In this document: in pieces, positions 1 through 9,770 of the stretch
How the letters are laid out: every line of letters starts with the position of its first letter
Numbering within the stretch: position 1 is the stretch's first letter
Position numbers and translations under genes: made by a program
DNA from: Treponema sp.
Lineage (GTDB): Bacteria > Spirochaetota > Spirochaetia > Treponematales > Treponemataceae
Direction: 5' to 3'
NCBI GenBank assembly: GCA_016290995.1
Contig: JAEEVR010000005.1
Span: 1 to 64,000 of the forward strand
Length of the DNA stretch: 64,000 nt
Notes under the pieces: model-generated
The model's database searches: none
Seen by the model: the letters and a program-made list of their open reading frames with translations, nothing else
Told to the model about the DNA's origin: nothing

Positions 1-1
1 T

Positions 2-3000
2 TCTGTGGGGCAGGACTACAGCAATTTTGGAAAAAGTTCAGAGGCTATAGACGCTCATAAAAAATCCCTCGAAATATTTAAAAGGCTTTTTGGAGAAAAC
101 AATGATAACACGGCCGCCGCCTACAACAACATTGCAATCGAATACGCCGAGATGGATAAATTTGACGAGGCTTGGAAGTATTATGAAAAAGTCATTTATA
201 TAATTGAAAAAATCGCAGGTCCAAACAGCTTTGACACGGCCATCGTTTATTTAAATGTCGGAAACTTTTTTTACGGCAAGGGCGATTACGACAAGTCTTT
301 GGAATATGACGAAAAGTCCCTTGCGATAGTCGAAAAGATCTCACCCCGGCATCCCTTTATTGCAAATTGTTACAACGCTATTTCCGTAAATTATGCCGCT
401 CTTGGAGAAGAGGACAAATCTTTCGCTTATTCTCAAAAAGCGTTAAAACTGTCCGAAAAAGCATATGGCGAAGACAATCCCGAAATGATGGTTTTTTATA
501 ATGCGTATGCCATAAAACTTCAGGAGCACGCTCGCGCTACGTCAGACGCCGGTTTGCTTATACAAGCTGTGAGTTATTACAACAAAACAATCGATTTAGG
601 CGTCAAGTATAAAATTTTTGACGAACATTTGGTTTCGACTTGCTATGAATATGGTTCTTTGATTTTGGAATTTGGGCCAGAAGGTTGGATAAAGAACATG
701 ATTATTTCTAGCAATTCCCAAGATGAATATGATAGAGTGATCGCTATTTTAATAAAATCTTCAAATGATAGCGTTCCGCTTGATTTGGGAAAAACGATTT
801 ATCCAGAGTACAATGGCGTAAAAAAAGTAAATGACGCAGCAAGGCTCTATTTCAATATGGCTTTGTTTATTAAGCAAAATGTCGCAGGCGTTAAAGAAGA
901 CGGCTTTATCGCCAACTTGTATCACGGAATCGGAATTTCATACCAACGCGATGGGAACAGCCAAGAGGCAAAAAAATATTTTAAAAAAGCCTTAGATATA
1001 AAGAAAAAATTTTTCGGCGAATTTAATTTGGCTTGCGAAGGGCTTTACTTTGACACAGGATATTTTGCCCATCAAGCGGGAGACAATAAAACCGCGCTTG
1101 TTGAATGGAAAAAATGCCTTAAGTCGCATGAAAGCACCCAGAACTATTCCTTGACCATTGACAGAGTAAAGGACATTCTTTATTACAAGATTGATGACAA
1201 GGCTTTTACCGCGCAAGCGATAAATCAGGCTCTTGCTGCGGCAGAAAAAGCGCGGCTTGACTCTGACTCAAAAAAATCTTCTATAATGAGAAAGATTTTG
1301 CCGGTTTATTATTATGCGGTAAAATTTTCTGCGGAACAAAATGACGCAAAAAAAGCTTTTGAATATTCGGAGCAAATGAGAAGCCGCGCCTTCCTTGACC
1401 AAATGGGCGTTGAGGAGGCGCTTAAGCTTAACGGAATAACAGACGCGCAAAGAAATTCTGTCCGCGAGTTGATTGGGAAAATAGCGGGCCTTAAAAAAGA
1501 TTTTGACGCGCAAAATTCGCTTCCTATTGCCGATCGCGACACGCAAGAGATGACGCGCATTGCAAAGGAACTTGCGGATGCGGAAAAAAAACTTGCTCTT
1601 CTTGACGCGGAAATCACAAAAAAAGTTCCTAGATACGCGCAGTTGCGCAACCCGCAAACTGTTACTGCAGCGCAGGCTCAAGCTTGGTGTCCCCAAAACC
1701 GCGCCGTTGTTGAATACGTTCTTTGGTCCGATGATTACATCGGAGCCGGAAACGAAAATAATTCAAAAGACTCCTATTGCATTATTCTTGCAAAAAACGG
1801 AGCGCAAATCATAAAACTGGACAATGACTTTGACTATTCGTCTTGCGTCAACGCACTTAGAACAAAAATAATTAATGGCAAGGCGGAGCAAGACTTTGAA
1901 AAGGAAAGGAACGACCTTTACGCTCGCCTTTGCGAGCCTCTTGTCGCAAAACTTGGCAAAGATGTGAATGAATTGGTTATTGTTCCTGACGGAAACCTTT
2001 CGTTCTTGCCTTTTGACATCCTAAGAAAGAATTCATTTGACAAAGACTTTGGCGAAAGTTATTCAATCGAACTTTCTCCGTCAATTTCCATCAGCTATTT
2101 GCTTGGAAAAAATTCCAGCTCCATGGGGAACGCCCTGGCTTTTGGCGGAGCGTGGTATGACGACAGCCTATCAGAAGCCCAGCACAGGCAAATGTTTGAC
2201 AATACTTCAGCCAGCGTAAAAAAGAATTCCCGCAAAATTCAGGCTACAAAAATTTCTCCAGACAAAATGTCCGCAAATCAAAGAGAGGTGATTGAGGAGT
2301 TAATCGCTCAAAAAGGAATCGGCGGCTATCTTGCCTCAAAAGACGGGCATTGGGGAAATTTGCCCGGAACTTTGACGGAGGTGAATCGACTCCAGTCAAA
2401 TGTTTTTGGCCCTAGCTCAATGACCTTAAAAACTCAAGAGCAAGTTACGGAAAGTTCCGTCAAAAAACTTTCCGGCGACGGTCAGCTTTTAAGGTATCCA
2501 ATTCTTCACTTTGCCTGCCACGGATATTTTGATAAATTTGTTCCGGAAATTTGCAGCCTTGTTTTTTCCGAGGTTAGCGGAAAGTTTTCAAAAGTTTCAA
2601 ATGATGACGGCTATCTTACCGTTCCCGAAGTTTCTGTCCTTGATTTGAACGCCGACATGGTATGCCTTTCCGCTTGCGAAACCGGTATGGGCGAGATCCG
2701 TTCCGGCGACGGTTTGGTTGGCCTTTCGCGCGGCTTTATGGTTGCCGGAGCGAAGAACGTTGGCGTAAGCCTTTGGAGCGTTGACGACGAAGCGACTTCC
2801 GAGTTTATGGTCAGAATGTACAAAAAGCGCAAGGAAGGAATGAGCTATGTTGACGCTTACCGCGCCGTCAAGAATGAATTTAGAAAAGACAGCCAATGGT
2901 CGCATCCTTTTTATTGGGCGGCCTTTACTTTGTACGGAGGAGCGAGCAACGCTGGAACTGCTTTTGCCGCGCAAAATTCTAAGAACGACAAGTCCGGTTC

Positions 3001-5134
3001 CGAGGACGCGTATCAAAGGGCGTTGACCGCCAAATACAACGGAGATTATTCATCGACTTTCGCGCTTTGTCTTGAGGCCGCTAGCGCGGGCCATGTCGGC
3101 GCGCAGGGATTGCTCTCCCAGCTTTACTATGAGGGCAAGGGCGCGAACAAAGATTACGCAAAAGCCGTGGAATGGGCGAACAAAGCCGCAAAAAAGAACG
3201 ATCCTCGCGGCCTTAATACGCTTGGTCTTGCAAGTTATTATGGAAACGGCGCAAAAATCGACGGCAAAAAGGGCGAAGCGTATTTGATAAAGGCGTCAGA
3301 TTTGGGCTTGCCTGAAGCGTCAAATAATTTGTCTTACATATATGAAGATGTGGGCAAGCGAACGCTGTCCGTCAAGAGCGGTGAGAAAGCGTTGGTTTTG
3401 TGCAAAAAGGCTGCGGACGCCGGCCTTGCCGACGCTCAAATTCATTTGGGAAGAATGTATTCTTCCGGCTATTTCGTAAAAAAGGATATGGCCAAGGCCG
3501 CCGAGTATTACGCTATGGCCGCCGAGCAAGGCGACGCTGAGGCTATGCTTGCGCTTGGGTCCGCCTATCGTTTTGGAGAAGGCGTTCCAAAGGACTATAA
3601 AAAAGCCATTGAGCTTTTTGAAAAAGCAGCGGAAAAAAATAACGGCGAGGCGTTGTGCTATCTTGGCGTTATGCATATTAATGGCGAAGGCATTTCTACA
3701 GACACATCTAAAGGCATAAAATATCTAGAACGTTCCGCAAGTTTAGGAAACGAAAGAGGCCAGTATAATCTTGGCGTTGTTTATGAAATGGGAGTGTCGC
3801 AGGACGGAGGCGATGACTTTTACAAATACGCCGCAAATTGGTATGAAAAATCCGCCAATCAAGGATATCCCAGCGCTCAACACGCGCTTGCCCGTCTTTA
3901 CTATGACGGAAAGGGCGTCGCGTTAGACTACGCCAAGTCATTTGAGCTTGAAAAGAAAGCGGCCGAGTCTGGCGGGCTCCCAGACGCTCAGTATTGGCTG
4001 GGCTATATGTATGATTGCGGCAAGGGCATCGCATCCGACGCAAGTACTGCCAATAAGTGGTATGAAAAGGCTATTGCCGGCGGCAACATTCAGGCAGCCT
4101 ATGAACTTGGCTACAATTATTGGAACGGCAGAGGCATAGCCAAGGACGATTCCAAGGCCTTTGATCTGTTCAACAAAGTTGTCGCCAACGGACAGACGTC
4201 TTTAAAAGAATATGAGAAATCCTTGTTTTATCTTGGCCGCTCTTACGATCTTGGACGAGGCGTAAAGCAAGATTACTTTAAGGCGGTGGAATGGTATCAA
4301 AAGGCAGCTGAGAAAGGTGATGCAAGCGCGCAATGTAATCTTGGTTATATGTATGAGCGCGGACAGGGGGTAAAACAAGATTATTCAAAGGCGCTTGACT
4401 TGTATCAAAAATCCGCTTTGCAGGGGAATAGCGCCGCGCAATATAATTTAGGCATTTGGTATGCAAATGGAATAGGCGTAAAGCAAGATTACTCCAAAGC
4501 TATGGACTGGTATCAAAAAGCCGCCGCGCAAAATCATGCGGACGCCCAAAATAATATTGGCGCGTTGTATGAAGATGGAAAAGGCGTTGCAGCATCCATC
4601 CCCGAAGCGAAAAAATGGTATCAAAAAGCGGCGGCTAATGGCAATGATCGCGCAAAGAGAAATCTCGACAGGCTTAATGGAGTCTCTACAAGTTCTGGCT
4701 CTGGTTCCAAGTGGCTTTTCCCGTTATATGGTTGCGAGCTAGGCAAGACAACCGTCACTGAGTTGGCCAAAAAAGGTAAGAAAGATCCAAAGTACAAACT
4801 GTATGTGATAAACAATCAAAACTTTTGGTGTTTTAGCGGAAAAGTCTTTGATTCAATGTATATAACAAAATATACATGGGTTCCAGAGTGGAAGCAAAAA
4901 GGTTATGATCCTGATTTGTCATATAACAGATGGATGGATCTTTTAAAGGGGCAGGGGTATTCAATTAAAGTTGTAGAGCAGCCTATTGTAAAGGATTCGT
5001 CCCTTTCTGCGAAAGTTGTCGCGTCCAAAAGTTCTCCAGTAAGGCATGATATTACGCTTGTCTTTAATTATTCAAAAAAGAAAAGTCTATCTGATTCTGG
5101 TACATTATATAGTTTTGATGTGACCTTAAAATAA
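2..5134 (+). CDS. CHAT-domain protease-like protein with N-terminal TPRs and C-terminal Sel1 repeats (5' partial)
   Basis: The frame is open to the left edge and begins inside a TPR, so the true N-terminus lies outside the window. Numbering from the GTG at position 5, roughly residues 1-400 are kinesin-light-chain-like TPRs. The CHAT domain (caspase-HetF-associated, clan CD) spans about 600-985. It carries both catalytic signatures: HFACHG (His839) and LSACETG (Cys891). About 14 Sel1 repeats (LG-x-MY-x-G-x-GV-x-x-DY-x-KA type) run from about 995 to 1560, followed by an unrecognised C-terminal domain of about 140 residues. TPR-CHAT proteins are known proteases or scaffolds in other systems. 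This domain order, with Sel1 after CHAT, is unusual. It leads a six-gene run ending in a caspase-like gene. Function in this organism is unknown. Confidence 0.9.
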   Translation, partial: SVGQDYSNFGKSSEAIDAHKKSLEIFKRLFGENNDNTAAAYNNIAIEYAEMDKFDEAWKYYEKVIYIIEKIAGPNSFDTAIVYLNVGNFFYGKGDYDKSLEYDEKSLAIVEKISPRHPFIANCYNAISVNYAALGEEDKSFAYSQKALKLSEKAYGEDNPEMMVFYNAYAIKLQEHARATSDAGLLIQAVSYYNKTIDLGVKYKIFDEHLVSTCYEYGSLILEFGPEGWIKNMIISSNSQDEYDRVIAILIKSSNDSVPLDLGKTIYPEYNGVKKVNDAARLYFNMALFIKQNVAGVKEDGFIANLYHGIGISYQRDGNSQEAKKYFKKALDIKKKFFGEFNLACEGLYFDTGYFAHQAGDNKTALVEWKKCLKSHESTQNYSLTIDRVKDILYYKIDDKAFTAQAINQALAAAEKARLDSDSKKSSIMRKILPVYYYAVKFSAEQNDAKKAFEYSEQMRSRAFLDQMGVEEALKLNGITDAQRNSVRELIGKIAGLKKDFDAQNSLPIADRDTQEMTRIAKELADAEKKLALLDAEITKKVPRYAQLRNPQTVTAAQAQAWCPQNRAVVEYVLWSDDYIGAGNENNSKDSYCIILAKNGAQIIKLDNDFDYSSCVNALRTKIINGKAEQDFEKERNDLYARLCEPLVAKLGKDVNELVIVPDGNLSFLPFDILRKNSFDKDFGESYSIELSPSISISYLLGKNSSSMGNALAFGGAWYDDSLSEAQHRQMFDNTSASVKKNSRKIQATKISPDKMSANQREVIEELIAQKGIGGYLASKDGHWGNLPGTLTEVNRLQSNVFGPSSMTLKTQEQVTESSVKKLSGDGQLLRYPILHFACHGYFDKFVPEICSLVFSEVSGKFSKVSNDDGYLTVPEVSVLDLNADMVCLSACETGMGEIRSGDGLVGLSRGFMVAGAKNVGVSLWSVDDEATSEFMVRMYKKRKEGMSYVDAYRAVKNEFRKDSQWSHPFYWAAFTLYGGASNAGTAFAAQNSKNDKSGSEDAYQRALTAKYNGDYSSTFALCLEAASAGHVGAQGLLSQLYYEGKGANKDYAKAVEWANKAAKKNDPRGLNTLGLASYYGNGAKIDGKKGEAYLIKASDLGLPEASNNLSYIYEDVGKRTLSVKSGEKALVLCKKAADAGLADAQIHLGRMYSSGYFVKKDMAKAAEYYAMAAEQGDAEAMLALGSAYRFGEGVPKDYKKAIELFEKAAEKNNGEALCYLGVMHINGEGISTDTSKGIKYLERSASLGNERGQYNLGVVYEMGVSQDGGDDFYKYAANWYEKSANQGYPSAQHALARLYYDGKGVALDYAKSFELEKKAAESGGLPDAQYWLGYMYDCGKGIASDASTANKWYEKAIAGGNIQAAYELGYNYWNGRGIAKDDSKAFDLFNKVVANGQTSLKEYEKSLFYLGRSYDLGRGVKQDYFKAVEWYQKAAEKGDASAQCNLGYMYERGQGVKQDYSKALDLYQKSALQGNSAAQYNLGIWYANGIGVKQDYSKAMDWYQKAAAQNHADAQNNIGALYEDGKGVAASIPEAKKWYQKAAANGNDRAKRNLDRLNGVSTSSGSGSKWLFPLYGCELGKTTVTELAKKGKKDPKYKLYVINNQNFWCFSGKVFDSMYITKYTWVPEWKQKGYDPDLSYNRWMDLLKGQGYSIKVVEQPIVKDSSLSAKVVASKSSPVRHDITLVFNYSKKKSLSDSGTLYSFDVTLK

Positions 5135-5147
5135 CAAGGAGGTTCCT

Positions 5148-6248
5148 ATGAAAGCGATTCGTATGTTAAAAACCGCTCTCTTTGCCGCAACTCTTTTTTG
5201 CGGAGCGGCTTTTCCGCTTTGCGCGCAGATAAGCCTTGTAAACGAAGGTCGCGCGCATTATCAGATGGCGGAGCTTTACCGTTCCGGCGACGGCTTTACG
5301 CAAAGCTACCAAAAGGCCTTTGAGTGCTACAAGCGCGCTTGCGAAGCGGACGAGCCGATGGCCTTTAGGTTGCTGGGGCACCTTTATATGACAGGCAAGG
5401 GCGTAAAAAAAGACGAGGCCTCCGCTTGGAAGTATTACACCGAAGCCAAGCGCCACGGAACTTTTCCTGAGCAGGATTTTGCGGAAGAGTGGGCGCTAAA
5501 GGAGTTGGAAACGCCTCAGCCCTTGGATTGCTTTACCCCAGAAAAAACGATGGACGAATGGATGAAGGAAGGCGAGATGCGCCGTGTTGAATACGCCTTG
5601 AACTACGGAAAAGGCGTGGGAATCTTTGCCTGCGCAAGCTACATGACTCCCGCCCGCTACGGAAATCCCAAGGCCCAGTATTGGGTTGGAAAATACTACA
5701 CTGAATGCGTCAATCCCAAAAAAACCGGGGAATACCGCGACGCAATTATAAACGCAAAAAAATGGCTCTCTCGTTCCGCCGCGCAGGGAAACGAAGACGC
5801 CAAGAAATTGCTTTCCGAATTGCCCGCAGTGGAGAAGAGTGCGAACTCGCTTTTGGCCAATGATGTCAACGCAAAGAACGTAAAAAAGCTTTTGGCTTCC
5901 AAATACATGGACGCGATTTCTTCGGTTGACGAAGAAAAAAACGTTATCGCCTTTAACAACAATTCAATTTACATTACCTTTGAGCCGGAACGCCAGCTTA
6001 TTTGCTTGGTGTCGTATGTCGTCCCCGCAAAAAAATTGGCAAAAAGCGAATGCGTGGATATCGCAAACGGCTGGAACCAAAAGCAAATATTTTTGATAAT
6101 GTGCTACGACGAGGACGCCTTTAGGGCGGAGTATTATTTGTCTTACGCGGGCGGAATCAACGCGGACAACTTGAACTCGTCGTTGGACTTTTATTTTAGG
6201 ATTCTAGGCAATTTTGCCGGCGCGCTAAAAGATTATTGCGCGGATTGA
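5148..6248 (+). CDS. secreted Sel1-repeat protein
   Basis: 366 aa starting 13 nt after the CHAT gene with an excellent Shine-Dalgarno (AAGGAGG). The N-terminus is a classical signal peptide ending around PLCAQ, so the protein is predicted periplasmic or exported. At least two Sel1-like repeats follow (YQMAELYRSGDGF, LLGHLYMTGKGV), with further degenerate ones around residues 170-220. The last ~140 residues lack a recognisable domain. Sel1 repeats mediate protein-protein contacts. Since the CHAT protein upstream also carries Sel1 repeats, the two may bind a shared partner or each other; that is inference. No catalytic motif is visible. Confidence 0.8.
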   Translation: MKAIRMLKTALFAATLFCGAAFPLCAQISLVNEGRAHYQMAELYRSGDGFTQSYQKAFECYKRACEADEPMAFRLLGHLYMTGKGVKKDEASAWKYYTEAKRHGTFPEQDFAEEWALKELETPQPLDCFTPEKTMDEWMKEGEMRRVEYALNYGKGVGIFACASYMTPARYGNPKAQYWVGKYYTECVNPKKTGEYRDAIINAKKWLSRSAAQGNEDAKKLLSELPAVEKSANSLLANDVNAKNVKKLLASKYMDAISSVDEEKNVIAFNNNSIYITFEPERQLICLVSYVVPAKKLAKSECVDIANGWNQKQIFLIMCYDEDAFRAEYYLSYAGGINADNLNSSLDFYFRILGNFAGALKDYCAD

Positions 6249-6271
6249 TATAATTTTCTTAGGAGGAAAAT

Positions 6272-7102
6272 ATGATTTTTTTAACAGTAATACCCTTGCT
6301 TGCCGTTTGGTTCGTTCGCGTCTTGATGGCGCCCGCCGCAAATCTTGGCGCGTATTTTGACGTTCCTTCGCTTTTGTTTGTTTTGGGAACGATCGTTTGC
6401 TGCGCGTTTTTGACAGGAAGGGCCGGTGACTTTTTTAAGTCGGCTTTTCGCGCCTTTAAGAAAGACGACCTTCCGCAAGACGAAATCGCAGCGTCATTAA
6501 ATGCTGTAGGCCAGGTAATAATGCTTTGTTCAGTTTTGGAAGTCTTGATTTGCGCCGTTGCTGTCGTGTCGCTTACGGCAACTGACAGGGCCGCTTGGGG
6601 CTTAAGCCTTGCCATTATAATCGTCTCTGTTTTTTACATGTCTTTCGCCTTGGTAATTTTGAGCGTGATTCGCGCGCGCCTTTTGGAAAAAATCTCGGGC
6701 GCAAAGAACGACGCCAACGCGTCCAATTTTAGCCGCGCTTTGGCTTTTAAGATTTGTTTTGCGGTTTTTGCGATAGCGCTTCCTTTTGCGGTTTGCGCTT
6801 TTGCCAACGCGCTTGGCGGAAACAAGGTCTTTTTGATTGCCAAGTTTCCATTGAGACAAATAATTTTCTTTGTTCTTCTTATGCTTTTCGCGCTTTTTAC
6901 GGCGGGAACTTCGCGCGGCTCGTCTTTGACCGCAATCTATTTGGGCTTTTACATCGCATCCATCGACTCGATAAAAGTTTTTGTTCATGCCGAAGACGTG
7001 GAGCAATTCAAGTTTTTGATTAGCGACGCGCTTTCGGGCATTGTGGTCGCGGCGGCCTTTTGCGCGCTTTTTGTTGCGTTCGACCGTTCGTCTAATAAAT
7101 AA
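6272..7102 (+). CDS. polytopic membrane protein, weakly MotA/TolQ-like
   Basis: 276 aa, start supported by AGGAGG. About seven hydrophobic segments are visible (near residues 1-20, 30-50, 72-97, 110-135, 150-177, 190-210 and 245-265). The N-terminus resembles MotA-type channel subunits (ANLGAYFDVPSLLFVLGT, then a basic cytoplasmic stretch after GRAGDF), but the rest does not match MotA clearly. The next gene carries the same GRAGDF motif after a hydrophobic segment, so the two look like diverged paralogues forming a membrane complex. Role in the CHAT/caspase operon is unknown; an ion-conducting or energising channel is possible but unproven. Confidence 0.7.
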   Translation: MIFLTVIPLLAVWFVRVLMAPAANLGAYFDVPSLLFVLGTIVCCAFLTGRAGDFFKSAFRAFKKDDLPQDEIAASLNAVGQVIMLCSVLEVLICAVAVVSLTATDRAAWGLSLAIIIVSVFYMSFALVILSVIRARLLEKISGAKNDANASNFSRALAFKICFAVFAIALPFAVCAFANALGGNKVFLIAKFPLRQIIFFVLLMLFALFTAGTSRGSSLTAIYLGFYIASIDSIKVFVHAEDVEQFKFLISDALSGIVVAAAFCALFVAFDRSSNK

Positions 7103-7135
7103 TATAATAGGCTTGTTTAGGCCAAGGAGTGTGTT

Positions 7136-7684
7136 ATGGATAATTTGACGGCGACACTTATGATTGTTGGGGGAGTCGCGGCTTTTTTAGCCGTTCAGAT
7201 CCTGCTTTTAAGTCTTTTGAAAAAAAATCGCGCGGCGCTTGTTGTTGTCGCAGTTGTTTTCTTTGTATTGGGAATATGGTTGTGCGTCAGAATTTCTGGC
7301 GGCAAATTGAGCGCGCTTGGCGATGTTGTTGGCCTTGCGGGAATATTTTTCTTTGCAGTTCCAATGCTTTTTGCGTCTGGCCGCGCCGGCGATTTTGTCT
7401 TGGCGATGAAGGTTGTTTTCGCAAAAAAGCCTGCGCAAATCAAAGAGTTAAAGGCCTCGCGCGACGCTCTTGGCCTTTTGGAAAAGCTCGTAATTTTTGG
7501 ATCGGTAGCTGTGTTCTTGATTGGCCTTACGTCAATCTTTAATTATTTGGAGGATTACAGCGCGATTTTTCCGAATCTTGCAATAGCGTTGCTTCCGCTC
7601 CTTTACGCGGTGATTCTTTGTTCAACCATCGCTTGCGTTCGTTCTGTGATTGACTCAAAGCTTGCGGATGAGGAGGCGGTATGA
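7136..7684 (+). CDS. polytopic membrane protein, paralogue-like partner of the preceding gene
   Basis: 182 aa with about five membrane spans. It shares with its upstream neighbour a hydrophobic helix followed by (F/A)-x-GRAGDF and a lysine-rich loop. That is the arrangement of a MotA/ExbB-like cytoplasmic loop, though similarity is weak. A Shine-Dalgarno (AAGGAG) precedes the ATG. The stop codon overlaps the next start (GTATGA), implying translational coupling with the outer-membrane protein gene. No enzymatic motif is visible. Calling this a channel component rests only on the shared motif and topology. Confidence 0.7.
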   Translation: MDNLTATLMIVGGVAAFLAVQILLLSLLKKNRAALVVVAVVFFVLGIWLCVRISGGKLSALGDVVGLAGIFFFAVPMLFASGRAGDFVLAMKVVFAKKPAQIKELKASRDALGLLEKLVIFGSVAVFLIGLTSIFNYLEDYSAIFPNLAIALLPLLYAVILCSTIACVRSVIDSKLADEEAV

Positions 7685-8367
7685 AAAAAATTATAGTTTC
7701 AATCTTTATCTGTTTTGCGACGTTTTCAGCCTTTGCGGCGGACTGGAATTTTTTTGTGCCAATCGGAATTTCGGTTCCGGTTTCATACTTCCGCCAGGAA
7801 AAAACTCATAGGAATGTTGACCAGTGCGCCTTTGACTTGGACCTTTCGCTTATTGGAATAGAAATGAATTACGGCTTTTCCTTTGAAGCGGCGATAAGAG
7901 GCGGCATAGGCTCGACAACTTGCTTGTACGCCGATGACAAGCGGGACTTTGCCTTTGACGGCGCGATTAATCTCGGCGTGGGCTGGTCTCCGATAAGGAA
8001 AAATAAATTCATTTTGTCTGTTTTCGCTCGCATGGGCTTGAACTTTGACCGCTATTCCTCCAAAAAAACTTATCGCATATCTACTAACAAAGAACATACT
8101 TTTGAGCAAGTTGTTACCTTGGTTGATTTTAATTTGGGGTTTGACGTTCAAGCGTCTTTCTTTTTCAACGACTTTATCGGACTTTTTATTCGCGGAAGCT
8201 ACGACCGTGTAATCGTGGGTTCGGTTCATTACAGCGAGAACGAAGGAACCAAAACCTATTACTATAACGGATATGAATACAAATACGGCTCTAACAACTT
8301 GGCGCAATTCAAGACAGTAGGCAATCAAATCATAACGCCGACGGTTGGCGTGGTGATAAAATTTTAG
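7681..8367 (+). CDS. outer-membrane beta-barrel-like protein
   Basis: 228 aa. The signal peptide ends after ATFSAFAA. The mature part is rich in alternating aromatic/glycine strands typical of small 8-10 stranded barrels (for example GVGWSPIRKNKFILSVFARMG), and the protein ends in a strand with terminal phenylalanine (TPTVGVVIKF), a common C-terminal signature of barrels recognised by BamA. The start overlaps the upstream stop by 4 bp. No specific family is recognised. Its place between inner-membrane proteins and a secreted caspase-like protein suggests the operon product spans the envelope. Confidence 0.75.
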   Translation: MKKIIVSIFICFATFSAFAADWNFFVPIGISVPVSYFRQEKTHRNVDQCAFDLDLSLIGIEMNYGFSFEAAIRGGIGSTTCLYADDKRDFAFDGAINLGVGWSPIRKNKFILSVFARMGLNFDRYSSKKTYRISTNKEHTFEQVVTLVDFNLGFDVQASFFFNDFIGLFIRGSYDRVIVGSVHYSENEGTKTYYYNGYEYKYGSNNLAQFKTVGNQIITPTVGVVIKF

Positions 8368-8388
8368 CGTCACAAAAGGAGGAACGGA

Positions 8389-9684
8389 ATGAAAAAAGCG
8401 TTCATTGTTATATCGGCTCTTTGCGCGTGTTTTTTTGTCGCGCCTGGTTCATTGTCTGCCGAAAGCCGCAACGCGCTTTTAATCGCCAACGCCGCTTATA
8501 CAAACGCTCCCTTGAATACCCCGATACAAGAGGCTCGCGGTTTAAAGCAAAGCCTTTTAAAATTGGGCTTTAACGTCACGCTTGTGGAGAACGCCGACAT
8601 AAACGCGATGGAAAAGGCAGTGAGCGAGTTTGGCGCCTTGCTTAAGAGCAAGGGGGGAATCGGCTTTTTCCATTACGGCGGCCACGCTGTTCAAATTGAC
8701 GGAAAAAACTATTTGGTTCCTTCGCATACAGAAATCGCCACCGAAGCTCAAATACGGCGCCTTTCCCTTGACCTTGACGACTTGATGCGAAACATGCAGG
8801 CCGAAACGAACATTGTTATTCTCGACTCGTGCAGGGATAATCCTTTTCCGTCCGCGACCAGAGGAACGACAAGGGGCTTGGCGATTTCTTATGTTAAGCC
8901 CAAAAATTCAATCATTGTATATTCCGCCGAGGCTGGAAACAAGGCGCGCGACGGAGTGTTTACGCCGATATTGACCAAGAAAATTCTTGAGCAAAAATCC
9001 CTTCATTCCATTTTGCTTGACGTTCGCCGCGAAGTTAGCAAAGCCACCGGCGGCATGCAAATTCCAAAAAACGACGACGGTCTTTTTGACGAAATCTACT
9101 TGGCCGGCCATTCAGGATCGCCCGCTCCAGTAGCCGCCGTGTCCGCTCCAGAACCAGTTCGCGCGCCGGAGCCCAAGCCAGTCGTAATATCCACAGATCA
9201 AGCGGGAGATGATGTCGCGATTCTTGCGGCATTGAATAGCGGAGACTTGTGTTTTGCAAGCAAAGAACTGTTTAGATTCGCGCAAAATAAAGCCGGCACT
9301 AGCTTTCCAATTTATGGCGGCCTTCAAAACACTTGGGAAACTAAGGTTTATGGAAAGGCCTACGTGTCTTCGTCCGGCAAAAATGTTTTTGCCTTAAACC
9401 TGGGCGAACATGTCTTGGGCGTTTTGCGTTATGGCGGAAACCGAAACGGCAAGGTCGGCTTTTTTCTAGGCGTCAATGGAAGCGTAAAAGACAAAGCCTT
9501 GCTAGAAAGATTGCAAGCCGCCGCCTCTAAGCTAGGCTGGGAAACAAAGGTTGTAAAGTCTTCTTCGTCCAGCAAAGAAGAGGCGGAGTATGTGATGGGG
9601 AGCGAGGCGCTCTTTATGTCTTATTTGTCGGATTACCGCAAAGCAAGCGACGACATCGCTACGATATTAAAGGCCGCAAAATAA
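8389..9684 (+). CDS. secreted caspase-family (peptidase C14, p20-like) protein
   Basis: 431 aa with signal peptide (cleavage near SLSAES). The caspase-like fold begins immediately (RNALLIANAAYTNAPL). The catalytic dyad is intact: His99 in HYGGHA and Cys148 in DSCRDNPF. The caspase domain ends around residue 240, a Pro-rich linker follows (245-265), then an unrecognised 160-residue C-terminal domain. The family is a bacterial metacaspase/orthocaspase relative that usually cleaves after Arg or Lys. Start chosen on AAAGGAGGAACGG before ATG. Together with the CHAT protein it makes two clan CD peptidases in one operon, one of them certainly exported. Confidence 0.88.
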   Translation: MKKAFIVISALCACFFVAPGSLSAESRNALLIANAAYTNAPLNTPIQEARGLKQSLLKLGFNVTLVENADINAMEKAVSEFGALLKSKGGIGFFHYGGHAVQIDGKNYLVPSHTEIATEAQIRRLSLDLDDLMRNMQAETNIVILDSCRDNPFPSATRGTTRGLAISYVKPKNSIIVYSAEAGNKARDGVFTPILTKKILEQKSLHSILLDVRREVSKATGGMQIPKNDDGLFDEIYLAGHSGSPAPVAAVSAPEPVRAPEPKPVVISTDQAGDDVAILAALNSGDLCFASKELFRFAQNKAGTSFPIYGGLQNTWETKVYGKAYVSSSGKNVFALNLGEHVLGVLRYGGNRNGKVGFFLGVNGSVKDKALLERLQAAASKLGWETKVVKSSSSSKEEAEYVMGSEALFMSYLSDYRKASDDIATILKAAK

Positions 9685-9693
9685 AAATAACGC

Positions 9694-9721
9694 TTGACTT
9701 TTTTGTAAAATACGCTATACT
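9694..9721 (+). promoter_or_regulatory. sigma-70 promoter of the GNAT pair
   Basis: TTGACT (9694-9699), 16 nt spacer, TATACT (9716-9721). Transcription would start near 9728, giving a leader of about 43 nt with a strong ribosome binding site (AAAGGAGGT, 9757-9765) before the small first gene. Confidence 0.7.
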
Positions 9722-9770
9722 TAATACTAGGTTTTTTTTGACCAATCTTAATTGTAAAAGGAGGTAAGGA

